From a virus, in the IMG/VR virus record IMGVR_UViG_3300044712_000978, positions 1 through 45,733 of that record: a stretch of 45,733 nucleotides of DNA; one strand, written 5' to 3'. This document shows, piece by piece, positions 39,558 through 45,733 of the stretch. The notes under the pieces were generated by a model. The model was not told the DNA's origin. It saw nothing but the letters and a program-made list of their open reading frames with translations, and did no database searches. The position numbers and the translations under genes were made by a program. Numbering within the stretch: position 1 is the stretch's first letter; each line of letters opens with the position of its first letter.

Positions 39558-41062
39558 CACTTCCTCCCGGTCGAAGAGGTTGACATCGTGACCGTCACCT
39601 TCAACCAGGCAGGGGACTTGCCCTCCTTGTCCCACCCCTTGCTCTTGATCGCGGCGAGCAACGCCTTGTCGTCCGTCACCTTATAGGCGTCCGGCATCGC
39701 GGCGAAGTCAAGGACATCGTAGCCGATCTTGGGGACCTCCTTCGTCCCCGCGATCGGGCCGACCTTGGCCGGGGCCTCCTTGGCTTGTTGTGAAGCTTCG
39801 GCCGCCTGGGCCTTCATCAAGGCGGCCTTCTTCTCAGCCTGCTCCTTGGCGGCCTTCGTCTTGGCCTTCGCGGCTTCCTCTTCTGCCTTGCGGGCAGCTT
39901 CCTGCGCCTCCCGCTGCTTCTTGAGGGCCTCCTCGTGCTCACGCTGGAGCCGTTCGTTCTCGGCCTTCTTCCACTCGTCGAGGCGCTCCTTGAGCTTGAC
40001 CTTGGCCTCGCCCAGGGGGAGCAACGCCTTCGACGCGGCCTCCTTGATCCTCGTGAGAAGGTCCCTGACCGGGGCGTCGACCATCTTTCGGTTCGTTTCG
40101 ACCAGCCCCTCGAACTTCGTGACCTCGTTGAGGAAAAGCCCGGCCGCGTCCGCCGAAGCCTTGTCCGTGATCGTGAAGGCCAGGGCCTGCTCGCGATAGC
40201 CCTCAGCGCGGGCCACAGCCTCCTCCGAGATGACGACCATCGGCCCGGCAAACGGCTCGCCCGGTTCGACCAAGACCGGGGAAAGCCCGGACACCGCCTG
40301 CTCGACTGCGGCCTCCTTCGAAGCCTTCAGCTCTTCGGCCTTCTTGCTCTCCCAGGCATCGAAGGCCGGGCAGGTGCCGGGGTGCTTCGCCGCCTCGCAG
40401 TAGAGCTTCTTGCAATGCCACCCGGCGCAAGGGATCGGGTTCTCGCTGCGGGCCTCCGAGACGGCAGCGATGATCTTCGCCTCCCATTCGGGGAAAGAAG
40501 CCCTCGGGATGGTTCCGCTCCTGAAGCTCTCGAGGTGCGTGTTCGCTGGCTGGATGATGACCGTGAAGAGCTGCGTGACCTCCTTGCCTTCGGCCTCGAG
40601 CTTGCGGGAAAGCGCGATGCCGTAGGAGATGAGCTGGGGGTTCTCCTCGGGGGCCGTAATCATCCCCCGGCCGAACTTCCAGTCGATCACGATGACCGTC
40701 CCGCTGGCCGGGTGGTAGTAGGCCACGTCCGGGGTTCCTTCGGGCATTCCGAGCCACGCCAAGTCCAGCTTGACCTCGACGAACTTCTCGTAATGCCCTT
40801 CCGGCTCCAGCTCCTTGACGATGGAGAAGGCCGCCTTGATGGCCGTCACGTCTGCCGGGCTGTATTCCTCCTCGATCGTCTCCATAGCGGAGTCCCCGAC
40901 ATCCATCAGCAGGGCCATCGCTTCGTGAAGGGAGCGCCCGCGCTGGGCGTGTTCGTTATCCGAGAAGGGGAAAGGCGAGCTCAGCTTTGGGGCGGCCGGG
41001 CAAGCCAGCACCAGCTCCAACTTCGAGGGGCTGATGCGGAGAGGCTTTGTGTTTTTCGACAT
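39557..41062 (-). CDS. PD-(D/E)XK nuclease (DUF2800-like) with coiled-coil tail
   Basis: A 501-residue protein. Residues ~1-240 are a PD-(D/E)XK nuclease (EGTPDVAYY with Asp112, VIVIDWKFG with Asp127 and Lys129). Cys21 plus a C-rich cluster near 218-237 (CAGWHCKKLYC) could hold an iron-sulphur centre, as in Cas4/AddB nucleases. Residues ~350-435 form a long Glu/Lys/Ala coiled coil, followed by a C-terminal domain. It lies next to the RecT-like protein, so it probably provides the exonuclease for annealing. ATG 41062 has AAGGAG. Confidence 0.8.
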   Translation of the reverse strand: MSKNTKPLRISPSKLELVLACPAAPKLSSPFPFSDNEHAQRGRSLHEAMALLMDVGDSAMETIEEEYSPADVTAIKAAFSIVKELEPEGHYEKFVEVKLDLAWLGMPEGTPDVAYYHPASGTVIVIDWKFGRGMITAPEENPQLISYGIALSRKLEAEGKEVTQLFTVIIQPANTHLESFRSGTIPRASFPEWEAKIIAAVSEARSENPIPCAGWHCKKLYCEAAKHPGTCPAFDAWESKKAEELKASKEAAVEQAVSGLSPVLVEPGEPFAGPMVVISEEAVARAEGYREQALAFTITDKASADAAGLFLNEVTKFEGLVETNRKMVDAPVRDLLTRIKEAASKALLPLGEAKVKLKERLDEWKKAENERLQREHEEALKKQREAQEAARKAEEEAAKAKTKAAKEQAEKKAALMKAQAAEASQQAKEAPAKVGPIAGTKEVPKIGYDVLDFAAMPDAYKVTDDKALLAAIKSKGWDKEGKSPAWLKVTVTMSTSSTGRK

Positions 41063-41086
41063 GCTGTTCTCCTTGAGGGTGAGGGC

Positions 41087-42226
41087 CTACTTCTTGTTTT
41101 TGAGGAAAGCCTGCTTCGCCTTGAAGCCTTCGACCAGCTCCGTGTCGCCGCCCTTGCAGTTGGCTCGGAATTCCTTGTAAACGCGATCCGGGTCAACGCC
41201 AGCCTCCAGGGCCGCCTTCAGGTCGGCAACCGTCGCCACGACCTTTCCGGGAACGTAGGCAGGCTTAGGCGCTTCGATAGGGGCGGGGGCAGGGGTTGGG
41301 GCGGGAGGCTTGAGACGCTTGAGCGCATCGTTCGCGGCGTCGGCGATGTATTGCCGATCCTCGTCCGACATCTGCGTCTTGGATGCCTCGGCGACCAAAG
41401 CCGAAACCTCACCGACCGTCTTCGCTTCGCTGATCGCCTCGAAAAGCCCCATCGCAGGGCTGGGCTCAGCAGAAGGCACTTCCGGCTCAGGCTCCGGTGA
41501 AGGGGCAGGAGCTTTCGGCGGCTCGGGGGCAGGCTCGGGCGTCAGCACCTCAGCCTCGACAACCACCGGGGGCTGCGCCTCTTGGCTCTTCCGCGTGGCG
41601 TAGGGGACCGCCCCTGCCGCCTTCGCTTCCGGGCTTTCCGCTTGGCCCACAGGTTTGTCCGCCATATCCTGAAGCTCATCCGGGGTGTAGCTCACGCCCC
41701 CCAGGATGTCCGGGAACATGAAGCGAGCCATCCGGCTGATGCAGCGCCACCGGAGCATGTTGGCCCGATCGCCCCAGGTCGCCTTGGGCTTCCAGCCGCT
41801 TTTCTCTTTGTCCCAGGACTGGTCGTACTTCGCCGCGCTGGCCTCCTCGGATGTGAACGAGAAACGCTGGGGCTTTTCGTGGTCGATGTCCCGCGTTGCC
41901 TCGATGATGCACTGCTTGGCCGTCTGCTCGATGATGGTGATTCTGGCCTTGGGGAGCCGCTCGTAGATGAGCCCGAGCATGAGCTCGCCTCCCATCCCGG
42001 CCCGGCCATTGATGACGTGGATTCCTGCCAAGGCTCGCTGTGGGGAAAGTCCCAGCTCCCGTCCCTTGAGCATCAGAACGATGAGCTGCTCCGGCTTCGA
42101 GATGCCATTCGGAACCAGACCGGAGTGGATCATCAAGGACGCTTGCTGCTTGTAGCGGTCGATGACCTCCGGGCTTGGAAGCAGGTGGTCCGCCTGCTCC
42201 GTCAACGTCAGGGCTGTCGAGCTCAT
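41087..42226 (-). CDS. RecT-like single-strand annealing protein
   Basis: A 379-residue protein with RecT-type landmarks: LKGRELGLSPQRALAGIHVI, NGRAGMGGELMLGLI and NMLRWRCISRMARFMFPDIL, then GGVSYTPDEL. The C-terminal ~170 residues are Pro/Ala-rich linker plus a helical end (DLKAALEAGVDPDRVYKEFR). It anneals complementary strands during recombination and replication. It forms an exo/annealing pair with the PD-(D/E)XK gene downstream. Confidence 0.82.
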   Translation of the reverse strand: MSSTALTLTEQADHLLPSPEVIDRYKQQASLMIHSGLVPNGISKPEQLIVLMLKGRELGLSPQRALAGIHVINGRAGMGGELMLGLIYERLPKARITIIEQTAKQCIIEATRDIDHEKPQRFSFTSEEASAAKYDQSWDKEKSGWKPKATWGDRANMLRWRCISRMARFMFPDILGGVSYTPDELQDMADKPVGQAESPEAKAAGAVPYATRKSQEAQPPVVVEAEVLTPEPAPEPPKAPAPSPEPEPEVPSAEPSPAMGLFEAISEAKTVGEVSALVAEASKTQMSDEDRQYIADAANDALKRLKPPAPTPAPAPIEAPKPAYVPGKVVATVADLKAALEAGVDPDRVYKEFRANCKGGDTELVEGFKAKQAFLKNKK

Positions 42227-42468
42227 GCTGTCTCCTGTTCAGGGGAGGCCTTCTTGGGGCGGCCTGGTTTGCGGATAGGGTTTTTCTTGAAGTGGGTGAG
42301 AAGAAGCCTGACCTGCTCGGCGTTGTAGAAGTTGACGGCGATCCCTCCGTCGATCTTCTTCGAGGGTTTGAGCCTCGGATCACGCTTGCGAAGCTGGGCC
42401 AGCTTGACGTGCAGCGTCCCGGGGTTCACGCCCCCGACCTTCTGCGCGAGCTGCCTGACTGTGAACAT
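42223..42468 (-). CDS. Small HTH protein with AT-hook-like tail
   Basis: An 81-residue basic protein with an HTH (VRQLAQKVGGVNPGTLHVKL) and a C-terminal RKPGRPKK AT-hook-like sequence. It starts at the ATG overlapping the upstream stop (TAATG) and overlaps RecT (ATGA). It is likely a DNA-binding regulator or recombination accessory. Confidence 0.68.
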   Translation of the reverse strand: MFTVRQLAQKVGGVNPGTLHVKLAQLRKRDPRLKPSKKIDGGIAVNFYNAEQVRLLLTHFKKNPIRKPGRPKKASPEQETA

Positions 42469-42641
42469 TAGCCCTCCTGAGGTGGCGAATTCTTCTCGAT
42501 GAATTCAGCGATGTCGTCGATGGAGGCCACAATGAGCCTGGCCTTCTTGACCCCGATTTTGAGAGGCCAGGTGTCGTTCTCGTCCTTCTTGATGACGAGC
42601 AGCGGGTGGCCCTTGAAGTTTTCCTCCGTGATGATTGCCAT
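42468..42641 (-). CDS. 57-residue conserved phage protein
   Basis: A small gene missed by 60-residue cutoffs. ATG 42641 has GGAG five bases upstream. The product has NFKGHPLLVIK, then DENDTWPLKIGVKKARLIVA and DIAEFIEKN, a pattern I recall from small phage proteins next to RecT/Bet genes. Its stop overlaps the HTH gene ATG (TAATG). It is the first gene after the terminator. Confidence 0.68.
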   Translation of the reverse strand: MAIITEENFKGHPLLVIKKDENDTWPLKIGVKKARLIVASIDDIAEFIEKNSPPQEG

Positions 42642-42651
42642 GCTTTCTCCG

Positions 42652-42685
42652 AAAAAGCCCGGGGCCAGCTCGCGCCAGCCCCGGG
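42652..42685 (-). terminator. Rho-independent terminator between early and recombination genes
   Basis: An 8-bp GC stem CCCGGGGC/GCCCCGGG (42685-42678 with 42665-42658) followed on the minus strand by G then CTTTTTC. It ends the DUF932 transcript just before the recombination operon. Confidence 0.88.
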
Positions 42686-42709
42686 TGGTGTTAAAGGAGG
42701 GTGGGTGCG

Positions 42710-43903
42710 CTACTTGATCGCCAGGGCACCTCCCCCGCTAGCGATGAGCTTGCCGCCGAAGTCCTCCAGCTTCGTGGCGGTGTCGTAATCGTTCTCGCGG
42801 TGAGCATGGGCCGCCCCGGTGATCGCCCGCTGGAAGTCGAAGAGGTTCCCGCGAGCCTGCGTCATCGTCCGGTAGGCCTCGAGGATGTCGTCGCGCACCC
42901 CCTCGGCGAGCCCGGTGATCTCGATGACCTGGGAAGCCGCCTCGCGGACATCCACAACCGAGATGTCCTCGAGCCCCTTGAAGGCACGCGCCCACTTTAG
43001 CAGGCTCTCGGGGTTGAAGGCGGCCCGCACCACGTCGCGGGTCTTGGCGAAGATGACCTCGTTGATGCGGCGGTGGGTGTCCGGGGACCAGACCTCAGCC
43101 TCCGTCAGCTCACGCCCGACGTGGACCTGCGCCAAGCTCACTCCCAGGTGCGCGGTGTTGTCGCAGATGGCTTCGTAGAGCCCGGCCTCGACGGTCAAGC
43201 CGCCGTGCCCCGTCTCGCTGTTGCGGATGCGGACGGTGGGGAAAAGCATGCCTCCCCCCTGCGCCCTCAGCCAGCCGTGGTTCGGGGAGTCCGGGATGAA
43301 GAAGTCGGCGGGGTCGCGGGTGATGACTCCCTTGTCGAGCGCGTTGAGGTCAACCTGGATGCAGGGCTGGACGAACTCGACGTCGAGGTTCGTGGGGGAC
43401 AACGCCCACGAGAAGCAGCGGGCTCCCTTGGCCCAGGGCTGCTCGTGCCCGTCAGCCTCCAGACCGGTGACGACCTGGACTGCGGTGGTCACGAGGTCCA
43501 GGTGGCTGATGGGGCGGTAGCGCGACCCCAAGAAGGCGCGGACCTTGCCGTCGATCGTCCTGATGAACCGCTTCTTGTGCTTGGCCTGGAAAAGCCAGTG
43601 GTTGACGTTCAAGGCCAAGAGCTCGATGTCGTGCGGGCCGCCGTCGAGCATCCTGCGGTAGTAGCGCATGGGGATGTCCAGCTTGCCGCTGATCTGCTGG
43701 TGGGCCTGCTCCATGATCTCGAGGTTGACCGCCTCGTCCTGCCCGGGGAAGAGCAGGCCGGGCTTGTCCTTGCCGGACCCGCCCCCCGTGACCATCAGCT
43801 CGATGGCCGCGCTCGGGACGAGGTAGTCCTTCTGCCGGGCCTTCTCCACCCGCAGCGTCTCGACCAACGCCGGGATGTCCTTGAGCTTGCGTTCGGTGTT
43901 CAT
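42710..43903 (-). CDS. DUF932 protein
   Basis: A 397-residue DUF932/phage-plasmid family protein: HQQISGKLDIPMRYYRRML, HKKRFIRTIDGKVRAFLGSR, YRPISHLDL and the late GLYEAICDNTAHLGVSLAQV, HVGRE. Function is poorly known; related proteins are linked to anti-restriction or ssDNA/RNA work in phages. ATG 43903 has GGAGG five bases upstream. It is the main product of the early operon. Confidence 0.78.
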   Translation of the reverse strand: MNTERKLKDIPALVETLRVEKARQKDYLVPSAAIELMVTGGGSGKDKPGLLFPGQDEAVNLEIMEQAHQQISGKLDIPMRYYRRMLDGGPHDIELLALNVNHWLFQAKHKKRFIRTIDGKVRAFLGSRYRPISHLDLVTTAVQVVTGLEADGHEQPWAKGARCFSWALSPTNLDVEFVQPCIQVDLNALDKGVITRDPADFFIPDSPNHGWLRAQGGGMLFPTVRIRNSETGHGGLTVEAGLYEAICDNTAHLGVSLAQVHVGRELTEAEVWSPDTHRRINEVIFAKTRDVVRAAFNPESLLKWARAFKGLEDISVVDVREAASQVIEITGLAEGVRDDILEAYRTMTQARGNLFDFQRAITGAAHAHRENDYDTATKLEDFGGKLIASGGGALAIK

Positions 43904-43913
43904 TGAAGCCTCC

Positions 43914-43984
43914 AAAAACGTGCGGCCGTACAGGGCCGCGCTGTCCAGCTTAACCGCTGGCCCAGGCCCCGGATGCTCCGGGGC
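43914..43984 (-). other. Two hairpins before the DUF932 gene
   Basis: The first is GCCCCGGA/TCCGGGGC (43984-43977 with 43973-43966), a perfect 8-bp stem with a three-base loop. The second, GCGGCC/GGCCGC (43939-43934 with 43927-43922), is followed by ACG then TTTTT, terminator-like, eight bases before the DUF932 ribosome site. They could lower read-through from upstream genes or set DUF932 levels. Confidence 0.6.
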
Positions 43985-43996
43985 GAAGGGCAGGGG

Positions 43997-44369
43997 TCAG
44001 GCTTCTTGAGGTTCGGGATGGGGGAAGCCGCACTGTCGGGCGTCAGCCTCCAGGATGTAGCACACGCCCGGCTTCTGACCCACCCGGTCAGTCCATTCCT
44101 TGGACATGCCCCAGACCCGGCCGGTCCTGCGCTCGTTTTCGTTGCCTTGGCCCTCGCCGCTGACCTCGATGAGCATGACCCCGCCTTGAGCAATGATGCC
44201 CTCGCACTCCTTGCAGAAGAAATCGGGGCGGGCCATCTTCCGGGGGGGCTTCGGCATCCCCGGGAAGGCGGCCGAGGAGGGCAACCCCCGCGTCCCGGCC
44301 GCAAGCGTAGCAGAGGAGCAAGGAGGGATTGACGCCATGCTTGGGGCTGACTTTGATTGAGCCTGACAT
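43997..44369 (-). CDS. Zinc-ribbon phage protein split by +1 shift at C7
   Basis: Two frames make one family protein. The first, from ATG 44369, reads VSPKHGVNPSLLLCYACGRD...GDAEAP; the second reads RKMARPDFFCKECEGIIAQG, then VMLIEVSGEG... Together they match a known small phage family (KHGVNPSL..C..C then PC..C). The break falls at the minus-strand C7 run (44248-44242), where CCC-C could allow a +1 slip, or one C may be an error. Repaired length is about 123 residues with a CxxC pair in each half, probably a zinc fold. Confidence 0.75.
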
Positions 44370-44388
44370 TTGGCACCATGAGCTGGGG

Positions 44389-44565
44389 TTAGGAATTGGC
44401 CTGAGCGTGCTGGAGGTATTCGCTGATCTTGGGCTGGGGCTTGGGCTTCGGAGCGGGCTTCGGCTTGAGGGGCCGGGTGAGGGCTTCGCGGAACGCGAGC
44501 GCGAGGGCGGTTGAGCAGTGGCCTTCAGCGATCTTCTTGATGGCCTTGTAGGTTGCGGTCTGCAT
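44389..44565 (-). CDS. 58-residue Lys/Pro-tailed protein
   Basis: ATG 44565 with AAAGGAGG six bases upstream, one of the strongest ribosome sites. The product MQTATYKAIKKIAEGHCSTA, LALAFREAL ends in a Lys-Pro repeat (KPKPAPKPKPQPK). Basic tails like this bind nucleic acid or membranes. The family was not recognised. Confidence 0.6.
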   Translation of the reverse strand: MQTATYKAIKKIAEGHCSTALALAFREALTRPLKPKPAPKPKPQPKISEYLQHAQANS

Positions 44566-44597
44566 TGGTGCCTCCTTTATAGGGGATGGGTGGGACA

Positions 44598-44762
44598 TCA
44601 GGGGAGTCGGTTCGCCTTCATCACTGCTGCATAGGCCCGGGCGTGGTCGGCCGTCCATTCCTGGGACGTGAACCTGAGCCGGTTGAAAGCCTCTTCGGCA
44701 AGCTTGCAGGCTGCCCGAAGCTCGATCAGTTCCTTTTTCGGTTTTGTCACCTTGCGCTCCAT
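44598..44762 (-). CDS. 54-residue charged helical protein
   Basis: ATG 44762 overlaps the first early gene's stop (TGATG). The product (MERKVTKPKKELIELRAACK...) is one long charged helix. It may be a small early regulator or inhibitor; no family was recognised. Confidence 0.55.
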   Translation of the reverse strand: MERKVTKPKKELIELRAACKLAEEAFNRLRFTSQEWTADHARAYAAVMKANRLP

Positions 44763-44962
44763 CACCCCTCCAGAATGGAAGCGAGCTCGGATTCGATCTC
44801 GCAGATGATGTCCTTGTCGCATTCTTCCACAACCTCGATGCCCTTGCCCGTGGCCGTGATCGCGGCCTGGACGGTGGTGAGGAGGGCGTTCGCTTCCCTC
44901 ATCGTGAGGGTGACCACGATCCCGGGCTCGCTTGAGGCGGGGTGCTTCTCCTGGAATTCCAT
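44762..44962 (-). CDS. First early gene, 66-residue acidic protein
   Basis: ATG 44962 has GGAGG five bases upstream (44972-44968), which sits right beside stem III of the hammerhead ribozyme. The product (MEFQEKHPASSEPGIVVTLT...) is acidic with DKDIICEIESELASILEG at its end, like many host-takeover proteins in size and position. The ribozyme would cleave this mRNA's leader. Confidence 0.6.
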   Translation of the reverse strand: MEFQEKHPASSEPGIVVTLTMREANALLTTVQAAITATGKGIEVVEECDKDIICEIESELASILEG

Positions 44963-44974
44963 CTTGACCTCCGT

Positions 44975-45036
44975 GCAGGGAGTTGGTTTCGTCCTTCAAA
45001 CGGACTCATCAGCGGGGGCTCTACCCCCGGACCTGC
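44975..45036 (-). ncRNA. Type III hammerhead ribozyme
   Basis: On the minus strand: stem III strand GCAGGU, cleavage triplet GUC (C17 at 45030), stem I CGGGGG/CCCCCG with loop UAGAG, core CUGAUGA (45012-45006), stem II GUCC/GGAC with a seven-base loop (GUUUGAA), then GAAA (44990-44987) and ACC closing stem III, possibly extended by GCA/UGC across a bulge. All catalytic core positions are present. Cleavage would fall between 45030 and 45029, 67 bases upstream of the first early ATG. Hammerheads of this form are known in phages; here it would process the early mRNA leader. Confidence 0.93.
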
Positions 45037-45063
45037 TTCGGATCGCTCGGCGCGGATTCCACT

Positions 45064-45095
45064 GCCGGGGCTCTACTCTAGCTCTACCCCCCGGC
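45064..45095. other. Hairpin similar to ribozyme stem I
   Basis: GCCGGGG (45064-45070) and CCCCGGC (45089-45095) form a 7-bp stem. The loop repeats GCTCTAC, the loop and flank sequence also found in the hammerhead stem I (45014-45030). It may be a decayed second copy, but no GAAA or CUGAUGA core remains. Confidence 0.45.
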
Positions 45096-45110
45096 CTCCA
45101 TCCATCAGGC

Positions 45111-45178
45111 GGCTCCAAGTTATCCCGCCCTCGCGCTTCGCAGGCTTGGCCGGACCGATGGCTCCACGTTATCCCACC
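45111..45178. repeat. Two 19-bp direct repeats
   Basis: GGCTCCAAGTTATCCCGCC (45111-45129) and GGCTCCACGTTATCCCACC (45160-45178) differ at two positions and start 49 bases apart. They lie upstream of the ribozyme on the early-gene side and could be operator or protein-binding sites. The purpose is unknown. Confidence 0.6.
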
Positions 45179-45382
45179 TGATCCATGCCCGCCTTCCGTT
45201 GCATCCCCTACCCTATGCCGAGCCGTTCGCCGCTCGCCGCCCCGGGGTTGTAAGGAGTGCCCCGGGTCCGCCTTTTCTCTGCGCCCCCCATCGCCGCGCT
45301 TTGCCCGGGCCTTTGCCTTCAGCCCTGCGTCCTCGGCGTCTTGGGGGAATAAGCGGCTGCCCTTGGCCTGGGGTGCCGCTGT

Positions 45383-45434
45383 TTGTCAATGACCTTACCA
45401 TATATATATACGGGATTAGGCCAGGGTGCAACAA
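45383..45434. promoter_or_regulatory. AT-rich promoter-like block in control region
   Basis: On the minus strand TTGTTG (45434-45429) and an 18-base spacer precede TATATA (45410-45405), pointing to the early genes; the ribozyme would then remove about 365 bases of leader. On the plus strand TTGTCA (45383-45388) with TATATA 16 bases on also fits. The AT-rich run in very GC-rich DNA makes a promoter or opening site likely, but direction is uncertain. Confidence 0.5.
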
Positions 45435-45440
45435 GAAAAG

Positions 45441-45456
45441 TTAAGTATTTATCTTT
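45441..45456. promoter_or_regulatory. Inverted relative of the 13-bp motif
   Basis: TTAAGTATTTATCTTT matches the reverse complement of AAAGATAAAGGCTTAA at 45516-45531 at 14 of 16 positions. The two form a long-range inverted pair in the control region. A protein-binding role is possible. Confidence 0.4.
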
Positions 45457-45519
45457 TTCCCAAGGCATGGGAGGGCCGTCCCGGGATGCGGAAGCCAAGG
45501 AAGGGCCTTGTGGCTAAAG

Positions 45520-45532
45520 ATAAAGGCTTAAT
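45520..45532. promoter_or_regulatory. 13-bp motif copy in control region
   Basis: ATAAAGGCTTAAT, identical to 15574-15586 upstream of the tail chaperone gene. The occurrence of the same 13-mer in two non-coding AT-rich spots of a GC-rich genome is unlikely by chance and suggests a shared regulatory site. Confidence 0.45.
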
Positions 45533-45534
45533 AT

Positions 45535-45563
45535 AAAAGGCCCCGGCGAATGCCGAGGCCTTT
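45535..45563 (-). terminator. Rho-independent terminator ending late transcription
   Basis: Minus-strand stem AAAGGCC/GGCCTTT with an inner CGGC-GAAT-GCCG hairpin (45563-45536), followed by TTTTATATT. It would stop late transcripts that run past the patatin gene through the genome junction. Confidence 0.82.
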
Positions 45564-45606
45564 CCCGCCTTGCGCGGGGGTGGAGGGGCTTTCTCGTGGG
45601 GAGGGA

Positions 45607-45733
45607 GGGGTGCCGGGGGACCAGCCCAGCGGGGGGACGTGAAGAGGGCGCACCGTCTAGGCCGTCAACCGCCCGGCTTCCGATAGTGCGCCCTCAATGC
45701 CTAGAGCCAACCGAGGTTTTGGGCGACGAGGAC
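45607..45733. repeat. Right copy of 127-bp exact terminal overlap
   Basis: Identical to bases 1-127. Joining the two copies gives a continuous circle in which the late operon runs from the patatin gene across the junction into the terminator at 45535-45563. Confidence 0.97.

Larger units (their letters stand above)
44963..45606. other. Main non-coding control region
   Basis: 644 bases with no credible gene; the longest frame here (73 residues, 45434-45213) is Arg/Gly/Pro-rich and reads like a shadow. Contents: type III hammerhead ribozyme (44975-45036), hairpins (45064-45095, 45241-45266), two 19-bp direct repeats (45111-45129, 45160-45178), an AT-rich block with TATATATATA (45400-45410), two related AT-rich motifs (45441-45456, 45520-45532) and a terminator (45535-45563). 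It separates late from early transcription and is a likely site for early promoters and packaging or origin signals. Confidence 0.85.

Noticed and set aside
45383-45410. Plus-strand promoter TTGTCA/TATATA as a driver of genes
   Set aside because: The box match is good, but there is no gene to the right before the late-gene terminator region; kept only as an ambiguous direction.
45213-45434. 73-residue minus frame in the control region
   Set aside because: Low-complexity Arg/Gly/Pro composition, crosses a hairpin and the AT-rich block, and has no ribosome site.
44963-45606. tRNA or CRISPR array in the control region
   Set aside because: No T-loop/acceptor pattern and no regularly spaced repeats; only one pair of 19-mers and isolated hairpins.
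1-45733. Temperate phage
   Set aside because: No integrase, excisionase, attachment core or two-promoter repressor switch was seen; the lone XRE protein is not enough.

Overview
This window is a complete tailed-phage genome (class Caudoviricetes, contractile-tail myovirus) from a GC-rich host. The first 127 bases recur exactly as the last 127 (1-127 = 45607-45733), so the unique genome is 45,606 bp and maps as a circle. An exact 127-base overlap is what a de Bruijn assembler run at k=127 leaves on a circular contig, so I read it as an assembly signature of a circularly permuted (headful-packaged) genome, not a biological terminal repeat. Every gene I accept lies on the minus strand, densely packed with ATGA, GTGA and TGATG overlaps and good GGAGG ribosome-binding sites. 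No integrase, DNA polymerase, RNA polymerase, tRNA or CRISPR was seen. The host is unknown. Sec-type signal peptides and Thr-Pro repeat proteins of a kind I associate with little-studied diderm bacteria fit an uncultivated Gram-negative-type host, but this is weak inference. The virion gene set (DUF1073 portal, DUF2213 protease, DUF2184 capsid, DUF4054 connector, DUF3383 sheath, DUF3277 tube, DUF2612 tail protein) recalls ~46 kb myoviruses such as the Acinetobacter AP22 group.

Layout in transcription order (right to left). 45606-44963 is a 644-base control region. It holds a terminator, an AT-rich promoter-like block, direct repeats, hairpins and, just upstream of the first early gene, a complete type III hammerhead ribozyme (44975-45036). 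Early genes follow (44962-42710): small proteins and a DUF932 protein, ended by a terminator. Next come recombination genes (RecT-like annealing protein, PD-(D/E)XK nuclease with coiled coil) and, after a promoter at 38502-38531, replication genes (initiator and a DnaC-like AAA+ loader that overlaps it by 188 bases out of frame). A regulatory and DNA-modification block (37059-28975) has two paralogous DNA methyltransferases, two ParB-like proteins, a TOPRIM protein, a RuvC-like resolvase, an XRE regulator, an HNH protein and many small zinc-binding proteins.

The late genes run from the small terminase (28749) through packaging, head, neck, sheath, tube, tail chaperones with a -1 frameshift, tape measure, baseplate and tail fibre to about 7777. 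Then comes an unusual block of five consecutive genes whose products all begin with Sec-type signal peptides (7751-2807), two of them with Thr-Pro repeats. The lysis cassette (2780-95) has a TM/coiled-coil protein, M15 peptidase, holin-like protein, exported lytic transglycosylase and a patatin-like phospholipase.

Three places need two reading frames to make one protein: 15105-15111 (a classic CCCGGGG slippery site), 35842-35845 (G4 run, second methyltransferase) and 44242-44248 (C7 run, early zinc protein). The last two may be base-call errors or real recoding. The ribozyme, the leaderless promoter exactly at the protease start, and the signal-peptide block are the most unusual features.
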